Assembly (NCBI GenBank): GCA_964424115.1
Contig: CAYRHN010000015.1
Coordinates: 1 to 64,000 of the forward strand
DNA length: 64,000 bases
Direction: 5' to 3'
Origin: CAYRHN01 sp964424115
GTDB taxonomy: Bacteria; Chloroflexota; Anaerolineae; Anaerolineales; Anaerolineaceae
Below, piece by piece: positions 7,391-15,718 of this stretch; position 1 is the first letter of the stretch; every line of letters begins with the position of its first letter. The notes under the pieces are model-generated. The model was not told the DNA's origin. It did not search any database and saw only the letters and a program-made list of their open reading frames with translations. A program made the position numbers and the translations under genes.

Positions 7391-10300
7391 ATGAAACAAT
7401 TCTTCACCAGACTCAAAATATGGCTTTCACCGCCGAAGTTCGCAGATGAGGAAAAAACTCGCCTGGCGAGAATTGTTCATTACCTTCACATGGCTTTAAT
7501 TCTGACGAGTATCTTTTCCATCCTCGCCGATGCGCACCTTACCACCACTATCATTTTAATAATTGGCAATACATTCATCCTGGTTGTTTATTTTATTAAC
7601 CGCAGGGGCTATCCCCGGGCTGCCGGGTTGATCTTGCTCACTTTCTTTTTATTTGTATTGGCCTGTCTCCTGCTATTCGGAAGCGGGATCCACGATATTG
7701 CTGTCACTGCCTTGCCTGTCCTCCTGATCATGTCTGCCCTGATCCTGGATCGCCGGGGAGTGATCGTATTTGCCTTCCTGGTAATTGCCACCACAGCGTT
7801 GATCATCTACTCCGAGACGGTCGGCATACCAGGCATCCAAATGCGCCCCCAGCAAAAGACCGATTGGTCGGATTTTGTTATCATCAGCTCCATCCTGGCG
7901 GCCGCAGCTTTTTCCTCCCACATCTTAATCGATCAATTAGTTAAAAGCCTGGAGCGCTCCAGACTTTCTGAGGCCAGGGTGCTTTCCCTGGTTGAAAATT
8001 CACCGGATTTTATTTATGAAATTGACCGATCTGGAAAAATCCTTTTTACAAACAAAAGATCGGAAGAATTCTTAGGGAAGAATATCAAAGAAGTCCTGGC
8101 ATCTACTCAAATAGAACTGGCGCTTGAACAGATTGAAAAAGCATTTGGAACAGGACAATCCCAGTCGTTTGAACTGCAAACCACAACCCTGGATGGAAAC
8201 TCCGAATGGAGCCTGATCCGCCTGGCTCCGGTCAAGCGAGGGGATGCGGTTTCCAGTTTGACAGTCATTGGCACGAATATCACCTCGCAAAAATCGACCG
8301 AAAGCGCCTTAAAAATCAGCGAGGAGCGTTACCGTTTGATCTCAACGGTCACGTCGGACTATATGTTCTCCAGCCGCAGAAACAGTGAGGGCAAAATGGT
8401 GATGAATTGGGTGGCTGGCGCCTTTGAGACGATGACCGGATACACCGTAAAAGAATATGTGGAGAAGGGTGGATGGGTGGCCACGCTGCACCCAGATGAG
8501 ATCGAACACGATCAACGCGATATGGATGTTTTGGGATCCAACCAACCGATCACCACAGAAATACGCACTGTCATGAAGAATGGCCAGGTGCGATGGGTGC
8601 GGGTTTATGCCCATCCGGCCTGGGATCCCGTCGAACAGAAGTTGGTCGGAGTGTACGGCGCTGTCCAGGATATCACCGAACGAAAGCAAGCCGATGAGAA
8701 GATCAGGCAGACCGCCAATCAATTAGCCACCTTGAACGAGATCGGACGCGCAGTGGCCGTGCTTGCCGACCTGGACAGCGTATTAGAGACCATCCACAAA
8801 CAGGTAGAACGCATTATGCCGTTGGATGCGTTCTTTGTAACCCTCTACAACCCAGAAACCAAGATGTTGTCCTACCCATTGGTTTATGACCAGGGAAAAC
8901 GCTGGTACGAGCCGGATTCGCCCCTCCAGCCAGATACACATACCAGTTATGTCATTCAGACCGGAAAATCCATCTTGCGGCTGTTCACCGAGGAAGAACT
9001 GGAAAGCGACCGCCTCCATCCGCCTGTCTTGATCGGCGACGAATCCAAGATCTCCGCCTCAATGGTCTTTGTCCCCATGTTCATCAAGGATAAGACCATC
9101 GGCGTGCTTTCCGCCCAAACATACACCCTCAATGCATACAACGATGAACACCTCAGCTTGTTGGAAGGTGTGGCGAACCAGGTGGCAATCGCCATCGAAA
9201 ATGCGCGCCTGTTCACCAATATTCAACAAGAACTGGCTGAAAGGAAACGCGCCGAAGAACGCCTGGCTTACGACGCCCTGCATGACGCCCTGACCGGCTT
9301 GCCCAATCGCATCCTCTTTAACGACCGGCTGAGCCAGAAATTGGAACATGCCCGCCGCCACCCGAAAAGTCTCTTCGCAGTTCTCTTCATTGACTTGGAT
9401 CGTTTCAAAGTGGTCAACGACTCTCTTGGTCACGTGGTAGGCGACCAGCTATTAGTGGAAACTGCCCACCGACTTTCGCAATGCATGCGTCCAGAGGACA
9501 CTGTCTCCCGTCTCAGCGGAGATGAATTTGCAATACTATTGAACGATTTCAAGGATGTTAGCGATGCAGTGCGTGTCGCGGAAAGGATCCAGGCAGCCCT
9601 TACCTCTACTTCCATGATCGTGAACTTTGACCGGATCACCTCTGCCAGCATCGGGATCGTAGTCTACAATGGCAAGTACACGACACCGCAGGAGATGCTG
9701 CGCGACGCCGATTCAGCTATGTACCGCGCGAAGGCCATGGGAAGAGGGCAGTACAAGATCTTTGACGATACCATGTATGCCAGCGCCCTGGCGCTCTTGC
9801 GCCTGGAAGCAGATCTAAAAAGCGCCCTGGTCAATCAGGAATTCCGCGTCTATTATCAGCCTATCATCACCCTTCCGGAGCGGAAGATCATCGGTGTGGA
9901 AGCTCTGGTTCGTTGGGAGCATCCCGAACGCGGGATTATTTCTCCGCTGGAATTCATCGATGTGGCCGAAGAATCTGGACTGATCCTGCCGATCGGCGAA
10001 TTTGTCCTGCGGGAAGCCTGCATCCAAACCATGAAATGGCGAACGTCCAAAAATTCTGATCTGTGGGTCTCAGTCAACCTCTCGGCGCGGCAGTTCCAGG
10101 ATCAAAACCTGCTGGGTACAATCCGTCAGGCCCTGGAGAATTCTGGCTTGCCCGGCGAAAGCTTACAGTTGGAGATCACCGAAAGCGTGGCGATGAATGA
10201 TTTCGCTTTCAATAACCGCATTCTGGAAAGCCTGAATCAAATAGGAATTCAAATTTCTTTGGATGATTTTGGCATCGGCTACTCCTCCCTCAGCTACCTC

Positions 10301-10549
10301 AACCGCTTCCCCATCCGAGTGATCAAGATCGACCGCTCCTTCATTCATGAGGTCGGCAAGAATAACAACAACGCTGCCATTACCACCGCCATCATCTCTA
10401 TGAGTCACGCCTTGAATATGCTGGTAGTTGCCGAAGGTGTTGAATCAGAAGAAGAACTGGCCTGCCTTCAGTTAATGGACTGCGACAAGATCCAGGGATT
10501 TCTAATCAGCCGCCCCTTGCCGGCAGAGCAGCTGGAAGCCCTACTGTAA
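7391..10549 (+). CDS. Membrane sensor diguanylate cyclase/phosphodiesterase (PAS-PAS-GAF-GGDEF-EAL)
   Basis: A 1052-residue c-di-GMP protein. The N-terminal 180 residues hold about five or six membrane helices. Two PAS domains follow (roughly 195-310 and 320-430), then a GAF domain (435-590), a GGDEF domain and an EAL domain. The cyclase motif is SGDEF (709-713), a tolerated variant of GGDEF, preceded at the standard spacing by an RPED inhibitory-site motif. The EAL domain has EALVRW (from 837), LDDFGIGYSSLSYLN and VAEGVES, so phosphodiesterase activity is likely. Both activities could exist. The start at 7391 is preferred over the in-frame TTG at 7301 because a promoter-like element overlaps the earlier start; neither has a strong ribosome site. 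A DinB-like gene follows after 9 bp. Confidence 0.88.
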   Translation: MKQFFTRLKIWLSPPKFADEEKTRLARIVHYLHMALILTSIFSILADAHLTTTIILIIGNTFILVVYFINRRGYPRAAGLILLTFFLFVLACLLLFGSGIHDIAVTALPVLLIMSALILDRRGVIVFAFLVIATTALIIYSETVGIPGIQMRPQQKTDWSDFVIISSILAAAAFSSHILIDQLVKSLERSRLSEARVLSLVENSPDFIYEIDRSGKILFTNKRSEEFLGKNIKEVLASTQIELALEQIEKAFGTGQSQSFELQTTTLDGNSEWSLIRLAPVKRGDAVSSLTVIGTNITSQKSTESALKISEERYRLISTVTSDYMFSSRRNSEGKMVMNWVAGAFETMTGYTVKEYVEKGGWVATLHPDEIEHDQRDMDVLGSNQPITTEIRTVMKNGQVRWVRVYAHPAWDPVEQKLVGVYGAVQDITERKQADEKIRQTANQLATLNEIGRAVAVLADLDSVLETIHKQVERIMPLDAFFVTLYNPETKMLSYPLVYDQGKRWYEPDSPLQPDTHTSYVIQTGKSILRLFTEEELESDRLHPPVLIGDESKISASMVFVPMFIKDKTIGVLSAQTYTLNAYNDEHLSLLEGVANQVAIAIENARLFTNIQQELAERKRAEERLAYDALHDALTGLPNRILFNDRLSQKLEHARRHPKSLFAVLFIDLDRFKVVNDSLGHVVGDQLLVETAHRLSQCMRPEDTVSRLSGDEFAILLNDFKDVSDAVRVAERIQAALTSTSMIVNFDRITSASIGIVVYNGKYTTPQEMLRDADSAMYRAKAMGRGQYKIFDDTMYASALALLRLEADLKSALVNQEFRVYYQPIITLPERKIIGVEALVRWEHPERGIISPLEFIDVAEESGLILPIGEFVLREACIQTMKWRTSKNSDLWVSVNLSARQFQDQNLLGTIRQALENSGLPGESLQLEITESVAMNDFAFNNRILESLNQIGIQISLDDFGIGYSSLSYLNRFPIRVIKIDRSFIHEVGKNNNNAAITTAIISMSHALNMLVVAEGVESEEELACLQLMDCDKIQGFLISRPLPAEQLEALL

Positions 10550-10558
10550 AGAAGGGAT

Positions 10559-11146
10559 ATGATGGAATTTACTGATCTTTTCCTCCAACGCCATCAGGTG
10601 CTTTACGAATTCTATTTGGATTATCTATGGAAGGTTGTCCCATCTGAGTTGATGCGTGTGCGCCCTCAGCCAAAAGTGAATTCTCTCGCGTGGAACCTTT
10701 GGCACATTAGCCGCGTGGAAGATGCCGGGTTAAACCGTTTTGTGGCAGACCGTCACCAGATTTTAGATGAAGGGAACTGGATGGCGCGCTTGCACCTACC
10801 CTGGCGCGATGTCGGCACCGGCATGAACCTGGCCGAAGTGGATGAACTTGACCGACAGATTGATCTGGATGCTCTGCACGATTATTCTAAAGCGGTGCAG
10901 GCGCGCACCATAGAGATCGTCAGTCAGCTCCAAATGGCAGATCTCGATCCTGTCGTGCCGGTGGAAAAGATCCGTGCCGTGGTGATCGACGAGGGATTTG
11001 CCCATTCCGATCCCGAGGGATTGGTCACCAACTATACCGGTTGGACAAAAGGCCGTTTCTTTATGGTCGATGGACTGACCCACCCATTCCAGCATCTCGG
11101 CGAAATGGAAGTCATCACTACCCTGCTCGGCGTATCCTACGATTAG
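10559..11146 (+). CDS. DinB-like four-helix metalloprotein
   Basis: A 195-residue protein of the DinB/YfiT superfamily, whose members form a four-helix bundle holding a metal with three His. NSLAWNLWHISRVED places one His at residue 49, and THPFQHLGEMEVI near the C-terminus supplies the others. Related proteins include thiol-dependent transferases, but no specific activity can be assigned. GAAGGG precedes two adjacent ATGs (10559 and 10562); the second has the better spacing. It sits 9 bp after the GGDEF/EAL gene and its end overlaps the end of the convergent HAD gene by 4 bp. Confidence 0.72.
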   Translation: MMEFTDLFLQRHQVLYEFYLDYLWKVVPSELMRVRPQPKVNSLAWNLWHISRVEDAGLNRFVADRHQILDEGNWMARLHLPWRDVGTGMNLAEVDELDRQIDLDALHDYSKAVQARTIEIVSQLQMADLDPVVPVEKIRAVVIDEGFAHSDPEGLVTNYTGWTKGRFFMVDGLTHPFQHLGEMEVITTLLGVSYD

Positions 11147-11895
11147 AGCTCTTTCCCCGGCACGATCTTGAGCAACTCTTTCAAGGTAGCGATCGTGAAG
11201 TCGGGGCGAATGGTATCTTCATGATCGCGGTTGTCTGGGCGGTCGGCGCGGCGAGTGATCCAGGCGCTGCGAATTCCGGCATGCCGCGCCCCCAGGATAT
11301 CTGCTCCCAGGGTGTCACCCACCATCAATGCCTGTTCAGGCGCCGATCCCAGGCGTTCCAGAGCCATGTGGAAAATGCGCGGATCAGGTTTGCGGATTCC
11401 CACACGTGCTGAGACCAAGATAAACTCGAAATACGCGCGCAAACCGTGTTGATCCACCAAAGTATCCACATCCTGGGCATCGCCTGCATTAGAAATCATC
11501 GCCAACCGGCAGCCAAGGCGCCGCAGACGCCTCAAAACCGGCAACGCATCTTTCTCCAGCTTCCAATATCGCTGGGTGACTGCGTACATGGCATTCAACG
11601 CAGGACGCAAATTAGCGTTCTGCGCGTCGGGATAACCATAATCAAACAACAAACCGCGTAGAATATACTCGGTGGTGTGCTCGATAAATTCCGTCTCACG
11701 CTGGATATAATATTCGCGCAGGCGCTGGCTGAACTCGGCAGCAAATTCAGCCTGGTCAACGGCATAACCGCAGGCCGCTACCTGTTCGGCCAGCACGCCG
11801 AACGATTCAGCCATCGCCTCGGGCCACCGGCCGTCAAAATAGATCAGCGTACTGCCCAGGTCAAACAATACAAAAGGAAATGCGGCGTTGTTCAC
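11143..11895 (-). CDS. HAD-superfamily hydrolase
   Basis: A 250-residue HAD subfamily I hydrolase, probably a phosphatase. Motif I is FDLGSTLI: the nucleophile Asp is present, but the second Asp (general acid/base) is Gly. That variation is also seen in some related HAD proteins and may alter activity. Motif II is ISNAGD, motif III the Lys of RKPDPRIF, and motif IV VGDTLGADILGA. A helical cap lies between motifs I and II. The start is a GTG at 11895 with no clear ribosome site, and an 8-bp inverted repeat overlaps it. It is the last gene of the minus-strand series from pruA, 29 bp after the dehydrogenase gene, but a short terminator-like hairpin lies between them. Confidence 0.82.
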   Translation of the reverse strand: MNNAAFPFVLFDLGSTLIYFDGRWPEAMAESFGVLAEQVAACGYAVDQAEFAAEFSQRLREYYIQRETEFIEHTTEYILRGLLFDYGYPDAQNANLRPALNAMYAVTQRYWKLEKDALPVLRRLRRLGCRLAMISNAGDAQDVDTLVDQHGLRAYFEFILVSARVGIRKPDPRIFHMALERLGSAPEQALMVGDTLGADILGARHAGIRSAWITRRADRPDNRDHEDTIRPDFTIATLKELLKIVPGKEL

Positions 11896-11901
11896 GCCGC
11901 A
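11881..11901. repeat. Perfect 8-bp inverted repeat over the HAD start codon
   Basis: TGCGGCGT and ACGCCGCA flank a 5-nt loop. On the minus strand the GTG start at 11893-11895 lies inside the hairpin, so the mRNA structure would hide the start codon. It may be chance, since it falls in coding sequence. Confidence 0.4.
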
Positions 11902-11909
11902 ATTTTACC

Positions 11910-11934
11910 AAAAAAGGATGGGGTTTAATACCCC
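11910..11934 (-). terminator. Weak terminator-like hairpin at the end of the dehydrogenase gene
   Basis: On the minus strand GGGGT, a 5-nt loop and ACCCC span the stop codon and are followed by ATCC and six T. The stem is only 5 bp, so it would probably be leaky. Confidence 0.3.
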
Positions 11935-12947
11935 TTTTCAAAATCAAAACGGTTGTAAAGCGGCCCGCCCGACAAATACTGGCTGAGGTTTTCGGCAAAC
12001 ATCACCGTGGCACGCTCGTTGTAGCGCTGGCTGAAGCCGGAAATGTGAGGAGAGATGATCAGGTTGGGCAGACGCCAGAGCGGGCTGGATGCCGGCAGCG
12101 GCTCATCTACAAAAACATCCAGGGCCGCCCCAGCGATGCGCTTCTCCTGCAAGGCAGTCGTCAAGGCATTCTGGTCCACCACAGCCCCACGGCTGACATT
12201 GACCAGGTAGGCTCCCGGTTTCATCGCCGTCAACTGCTCCGCACCAATCAACCCGCGCGTCTCGGGGGAGAGCGGAACTGTGATCACTACAAAGTCGCAT
12301 TCTTTGATCATCGAACACAAGGCCTGGATCGGATACAGGCGGGTGAACAGGTCGCCATTTGGATCCCCCATGCCTTCCGGCATATACCCGGTATCCTGGG
12401 GATGCATCACATCCCGCTTGGCCGCCAGCACCGTACCGCCCAGCGCCACCACCATGCGCGCCAGCTCGCGTCCGATCGAGCCGTAACCGATGATACCGAC
12501 TGTGCTTCCGCGCAATTCCAACGCGCGTAAACGTTCGCCCCGGTTTGAAGGCCATTCGCTGCGCGCCTGAAGCACCGACATCTCTGGCAGGCGGTGCCCC
12601 AAAGCCAGCATCATCGTCAGGGCAAACTCGGCCATATTTCCAGCCGCCGCCCCGCTCAACGTGGTCACGAGCAGATCCGGGCGGTGCAGCAGCGGTGCAT
12701 CCACGGCAAAATCGATCCCGGCAAAATGGAACTGGATCCAGCGCAAATTTGGCACCAATGCCGGCTGCGGCAGCACGCGATCGGTATAGAGCACCTCGGT
12801 CCGGCCCCAAATCTCGGCGGGGATCTCTTCCGGGCGGCTGGCCGGATGAACCGTGATGCGCAGGCGCGGGGAAACGGCCTTCAATTGTTCCACCAGCGGC
12901 TCGGCGAACGGCAGGGTGAGCAGAACCTCAACAGTTGAGCTGGACAT
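11925..12947 (-). CDS. D-isomer-specific 2-hydroxyacid dehydrogenase family protein
   Basis: A 340-residue cytoplasmic NAD(P)-dependent oxidoreductase that would interconvert a 2-keto acid and a D-2-hydroxy acid. The Rossmann motif is GYGSIG (154-159). The catalytic Arg253 (NVSRGAVVD), Glu282 (DVFVDEPLP) and His301 (SPHISG) are all present. The N-terminal substrate domain is intact. The start at 12947 lies 2 bp after the stop of the TPR gene, so translation is probably coupled; there is no independent ribosome site. It sits in an operon with a CoA-transferase and a glutamate-semialdehyde dehydrogenase, which suggests an amino-acid or organic-acid breakdown route; the actual substrate is unknown. 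Confidence 0.87.
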   Translation of the reverse strand: MSSSTVEVLLTLPFAEPLVEQLKAVSPRLRITVHPASRPEEIPAEIWGRTEVLYTDRVLPQPALVPNLRWIQFHFAGIDFAVDAPLLHRPDLLVTTLSGAAAGNMAEFALTMMLALGHRLPEMSVLQARSEWPSNRGERLRALELRGSTVGIIGYGSIGRELARMVVALGGTVLAAKRDVMHPQDTGYMPEGMGDPNGDLFTRLYPIQALCSMIKECDFVVITVPLSPETRGLIGAEQLTAMKPGAYLVNVSRGAVVDQNALTTALQEKRIAGAALDVFVDEPLPASSPLWRLPNLIISPHISGFSQRYNERATVMFAENLSQYLSGGPLYNRFDFEKGY

Positions 12948-12949
12948 AG

Positions 12950-13705
12950 TTAGAATTTCAAGGTCATTCCCAGCACCGAACGGGCCAGGAACATAAGCCC
13001 GGTCACGAACAGGACCGTGCCAAAAGTACTAAAAATGAACGGATCGCGCTGCTTGATCGCGTAAAATGATCCGATCACACACACCACAGTGATCACCGCA
13101 AAGGCAAACAAAGCCGTGTCGGGGATAAGCATGACAATCGCCACTGCTGCGATCAACAGATAGACCCATTTCGTGTAGAACAGGCGTCCAAGGGTTTCAT
13201 AGGAAGAGCGACGGCTAGAAGCCGGGGCACGCTTGAGCATCTCAAAGGCTTCTTTGGAGCGGTGGTTCAGGAACAGCAGACGCGCGCACCCCAGAATGAT
13301 AGCAACGTTCTCAGGATTGTGCTCCAGGATGGCCTGGTATTCCACCAGGGCCTCGGCATTGCGGCGTTTGCGTTCGGCGATCTGCCCCAGGGTGTAATGC
13401 GCAAACATCGAATCAGGGTCCAGGTCGATGGCTGTGCGGGCCAACGCAGAGAGCTCATCAAAATGCTTGCGCTCGCTAGCCCCAATGACCAGCTCGGCCT
13501 CGGTTGCCATAGCCTGCTCGCCTGCATCTCCCTCGCCGGGCTGGATACGCCCCAGGTATTCGCGGGCTTCATCTTTTTCTCCGCGCAGGGCCGCCAACAA
13601 GGCGCGCATCTCAAGGTTCTTGCCGCTGTCCTTTTCCAACGCCTCAGCCACCTCGTCATATTTACGGCGGGTGAGCAGTCCATACAGATCCGTGTTCTTT
13701 GCCAT
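12950..13705 (-). CDS. TPR-repeat membrane protein
   Basis: A 251-residue protein. The first 175 residues are helical with tetratricopeptide-like repeats; the clearest is around MFAHYTLGQIAERKRRNAEALVEYQAILEHNPEN in positions 99-132, described here only by its outline of alternating small and large residues. The last 75 residues contain about three membrane helices (VYLLIAAVAIVMLIP, LFAFAVITVVCVIGSFY, and a third near the end). The TPR part would face the cytoplasm. The ATG at 13705 follows AAAGGA. It starts 3 bp after the CoA-transferase beta gene in the same operon, so it may be an assembly or scaffold protein; no function can be assigned. Confidence 0.7.
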   Translation of the reverse strand: MAKNTDLYGLLTRRKYDEVAEALEKDSGKNLEMRALLAALRGEKDEAREYLGRIQPGEGDAGEQAMATEAELVIGASERKHFDELSALARTAIDLDPDSMFAHYTLGQIAERKRRNAEALVEYQAILEHNPENVAIILGCARLLFLNHRSKEAFEMLKRAPASSRRSSYETLGRLFYTKWVYLLIAAVAIVMLIPDTALFAFAVITVVCVIGSFYAIKQRDPFIFSTFGTVLFVTGLMFLARSVLGMTLKF

Positions 13706-13707
13706 CG

Positions 13708-14472
13708 TTACGATCCTTTCAAATAGATCCCATCGGGATCAAGCTCCTCGCGCAGGATGCGCAATTCTTCTTCGGTGGGGGCTTCGGTCAAACGCAGCGT
13801 CGATGCCACTTTCAGATCCCAGCCGGTGTTGGTGCGCGCCTGGTCGGCGGTCACACCTGGATGCAGCGCTGTGAGGGTCAATTCGCCATTTTCGTCCGGT
13901 TCCATGATCCCCAGGTCGGTCACTACCGCAATAGGGCCTTTGCCGCGCACACCGGCTGCCTCACGTTCTGCACGCCCACTGAGGAAACCGGCAGAGGTGC
14001 GGAAATCCACTTTTTCAGGGAAGCGGCGCTTTTGGTGCGGGGTCATAATGTAGCAGCGGTTTGCCCAGGCGGCGATCTCCATCGATCCACCCGAACCGGG
14101 CAGGCGCACCTTGGGGTTGGCGTACGGCCCAATTACTGTGGCGTTGATATTGCCAAAGCGGTCGATCTGTGCCCCACCCAGGAAACCCACATCTACGTTT
14201 CCACGCTGCAGGTAGAAGGCAAAGATATCATACATCGAGCAGACCGCGGCGGCTCCGCTGACCAGAGTAGGGTCGCCAATCGAAAGCGGCAGGCGTGCAG
14301 GGCGCGCGCCGATCACCCCAGCCTCATAGATCATGAGCAGGTTGGGGGCATGCGTGCGCCGCGCCAGGTTGCAGGCCAGGTTGGGCAGTCCCACACCAAC
14401 GAACACAGAATCGCCATCGCGCAGCATGCGGGCAGAGTTGATCGTCATCAGTTCAGAAGCAGTGTATTGCAT
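13708..14472 (-). CDS. CoA-transferase family I, beta subunit (GctB/IpdB-like)
   Basis: A 254-residue subunit of a two-subunit CoA-transferase that moves CoA between carboxylic acids. LMIYEAGVIGARPARLP carries a Glu (residue 50) at the position of the catalytic Glu in glutaconate CoA-transferase beta, and GGAQIDRFGNINATVIG and PGSGGSMEIAAWA are typical of the family. The start at 14472 is chosen over an ATG nine bases upstream because GAGGG is then at a proper 9-nt distance. It follows the alpha subunit gene by 17 bp. The presence of the Glu favours a transferase over the ring-cleaving hydrolase IpdAB, but substrate cannot be read from sequence. Confidence 0.85.
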   Translation of the reverse strand: MQYTASELMTINSARMLRDGDSVFVGVGLPNLACNLARRTHAPNLLMIYEAGVIGARPARLPLSIGDPTLVSGAAAVCSMYDIFAFYLQRGNVDVGFLGGAQIDRFGNINATVIGPYANPKVRLPGSGGSMEIAAWANRCYIMTPHQKRRFPEKVDFRTSAGFLSGRAEREAAGVRGKGPIAVVTDLGIMEPDENGELTLTALHPGVTADQARTNTGWDLKVASTLRLTEAPTEEELRILREELDPDGIYLKGS

Positions 14473-14489
14473 AGTTACCATCCCTCGGC

Positions 14490-15392
14490 CTAGTATTCCC
14501 CATAATCCACGGCAGCCGCCAGGCGGGAGCGCACGGTCAGGCGATCATGCGTTTCCTTGCCCAATTTCTGCCAGTATTCTTCGCGGTCCTTGACCCCATA
14601 GACCCATTCATCAAAGTATTGTTTCGTCGCTTCAGGCGACTCGCTGATCTTATCCCAGCTCAAATAGAAGGGGTTGTCGCGGTCGTAATATCCCTGGGTA
14701 TAAGAGGGATGCGCGCAGTGCGGCACATGGCACACGGCATCGACAATGAAGCCGGGAATGAGGGTGCGGTTGGGATCAGAGCGGATCACATCTTCATCCA
14801 CGATCTCTTCTGCGGTCAAGATGACGTGTTCGGCTGCAAAAGCAGCTTCTTTTTGCTCGCCGATGATGCCCCAGATCTGGGCATTTCCATTCGCATCGCA
14901 ACGCTGCACATGCACGATCGCCACATCCGGATGCAGCGGCGGCACCACGATCACTTCCTGCCCAGAATACGGATCCACTACCCGTCGGTAATTGGGATTG
15001 TTCTTCTCCAGGTCGGTTGCTGCAGTCTGGTTCATGGGAATGAACGGCATTCCCGCAGCCCCGGCTTGCAGGCGCGAGATCATTCCAAAATGCGAGTATT
15101 CCTCCCATTCCAGATGCCCGGCCTCCAGCTCAGCCCGCACCAGGCGCAGCGAACCTACGCCGGGGTTACCTACGTAGGAGAAGATGATCTTCTTCGCGCA
15201 GCCGGCTGCCACCATCTGGTCGTAGATCAAGTCAGGGGTGGCGCGTGCCAGGATCAGGTTCTTGCGCCCCTGGCGGATGATCTCATGCCCGGCGGCAAAC
15301 GGGATCAGGTGCGTGAAACCCGCACAATAGACACAATCGCCGTCCTTGACATATTGGGCGATGGCTTCCTTTAACGAACACAATTTTGTCAT
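14490..15392 (-). CDS. CoA-transferase family I, alpha subunit (GctA/IpdA-like)
   Basis: A 300-residue partner of the beta subunit encoded next. It has the alpha-subunit landmarks VYCAGFTHLIPFAAGHEII near the N-terminus, IFSYVGNPGVGSLRLVR and HPDVAIVHVQRCDANGNAQ. The C-terminal 60 residues (NPFYLSWDKISESPEATK onward) are the extension typical of the glutaconate/IpdA group and absent from acetoacetate-type CoA-transferases. The ATG at 15392 follows GAGGAAG. Upstream, separated by 2 bp, is a small membrane protein gene. Together with the aldehyde dehydrogenase and hydroxyacid dehydrogenase this points to activation of a carboxylic acid from amino-acid breakdown, an inference only. Confidence 0.85.
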   Translation of the reverse strand: MTKLCSLKEAIAQYVKDGDCVYCAGFTHLIPFAAGHEIIRQGRKNLILARATPDLIYDQMVAAGCAKKIIFSYVGNPGVGSLRLVRAELEAGHLEWEEYSHFGMISRLQAGAAGMPFIPMNQTAATDLEKNNPNYRRVVDPYSGQEVIVVPPLHPDVAIVHVQRCDANGNAQIWGIIGEQKEAAFAAEHVILTAEEIVDEDVIRSDPNRTLIPGFIVDAVCHVPHCAHPSYTQGYYDRDNPFYLSWDKISESPEATKQYFDEWVYGVKDREEYWQKLGKETHDRLTVRSRLAAAVDYGEY

Positions 15393-15394
15393 GT

Positions 15395-15703
15395 CTATGC
15401 TTCCTCTTCCTTATCAGTTTCCTTATCAGTATCGGCTTTCTTCTTGTACTTATCTTCTTTCTTTACTTTTCCGCCGTCTTTCTTTTTTCGGCGGCTGTTC
15501 AGCTTCTTCACCATGCGAAAGCGTTCTGCACTTGGTTTTGGCTCTGCCGGGAATTTGATCAGCAGGCGCACCCCAAAGTAGGTCAGCAGTCCGCCGGAGA
15601 GGAAAAGCCAGAAATTGGTCTGGCTGGCTGCGTAAGAGATCACAAACAATACCAGCAGCAAGCCGCCCACCATCAGAACAAACTGGCCAAACTGGCGCTG
15701 CAT
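15395..15703 (-). CDS. Small two-helix membrane protein with a charged Lys/Glu-rich tail
   Basis: A 102-residue protein of unknown function. Two membrane helices lie at about 8-27 (FVLMVGGLLLVLFVISYAAS) and 31-50. The last 40 residues are almost all Lys, Glu, Asp and Arg and end in KEEEA; such a tail would be in the cytoplasm. GGAGAT lies upstream of the ATG. It is squeezed between pruA (15 bp upstream) and the CoA-transferase alpha gene (2 bp downstream), which strongly suggests that it is a real operon member. Confidence 0.65.
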   Translation of the reverse strand: MQRQFGQFVLMVGGLLLVLFVISYAASQTNFWLFLSGGLLTYFGVRLLIKFPAEPKPSAERFRMVKKLNSRRKKKDGGKVKKEDKYKKKADTDKETDKEEEA

Positions 15704-15718
15704 GGCCGCCTGTATCTC

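Noticed and set aside
14547..15374. A 275-codon frame antisense to the CoA-transferase alpha gene
   Set aside because: The opposite strand has complete family motifs and operon context; this frame has none.
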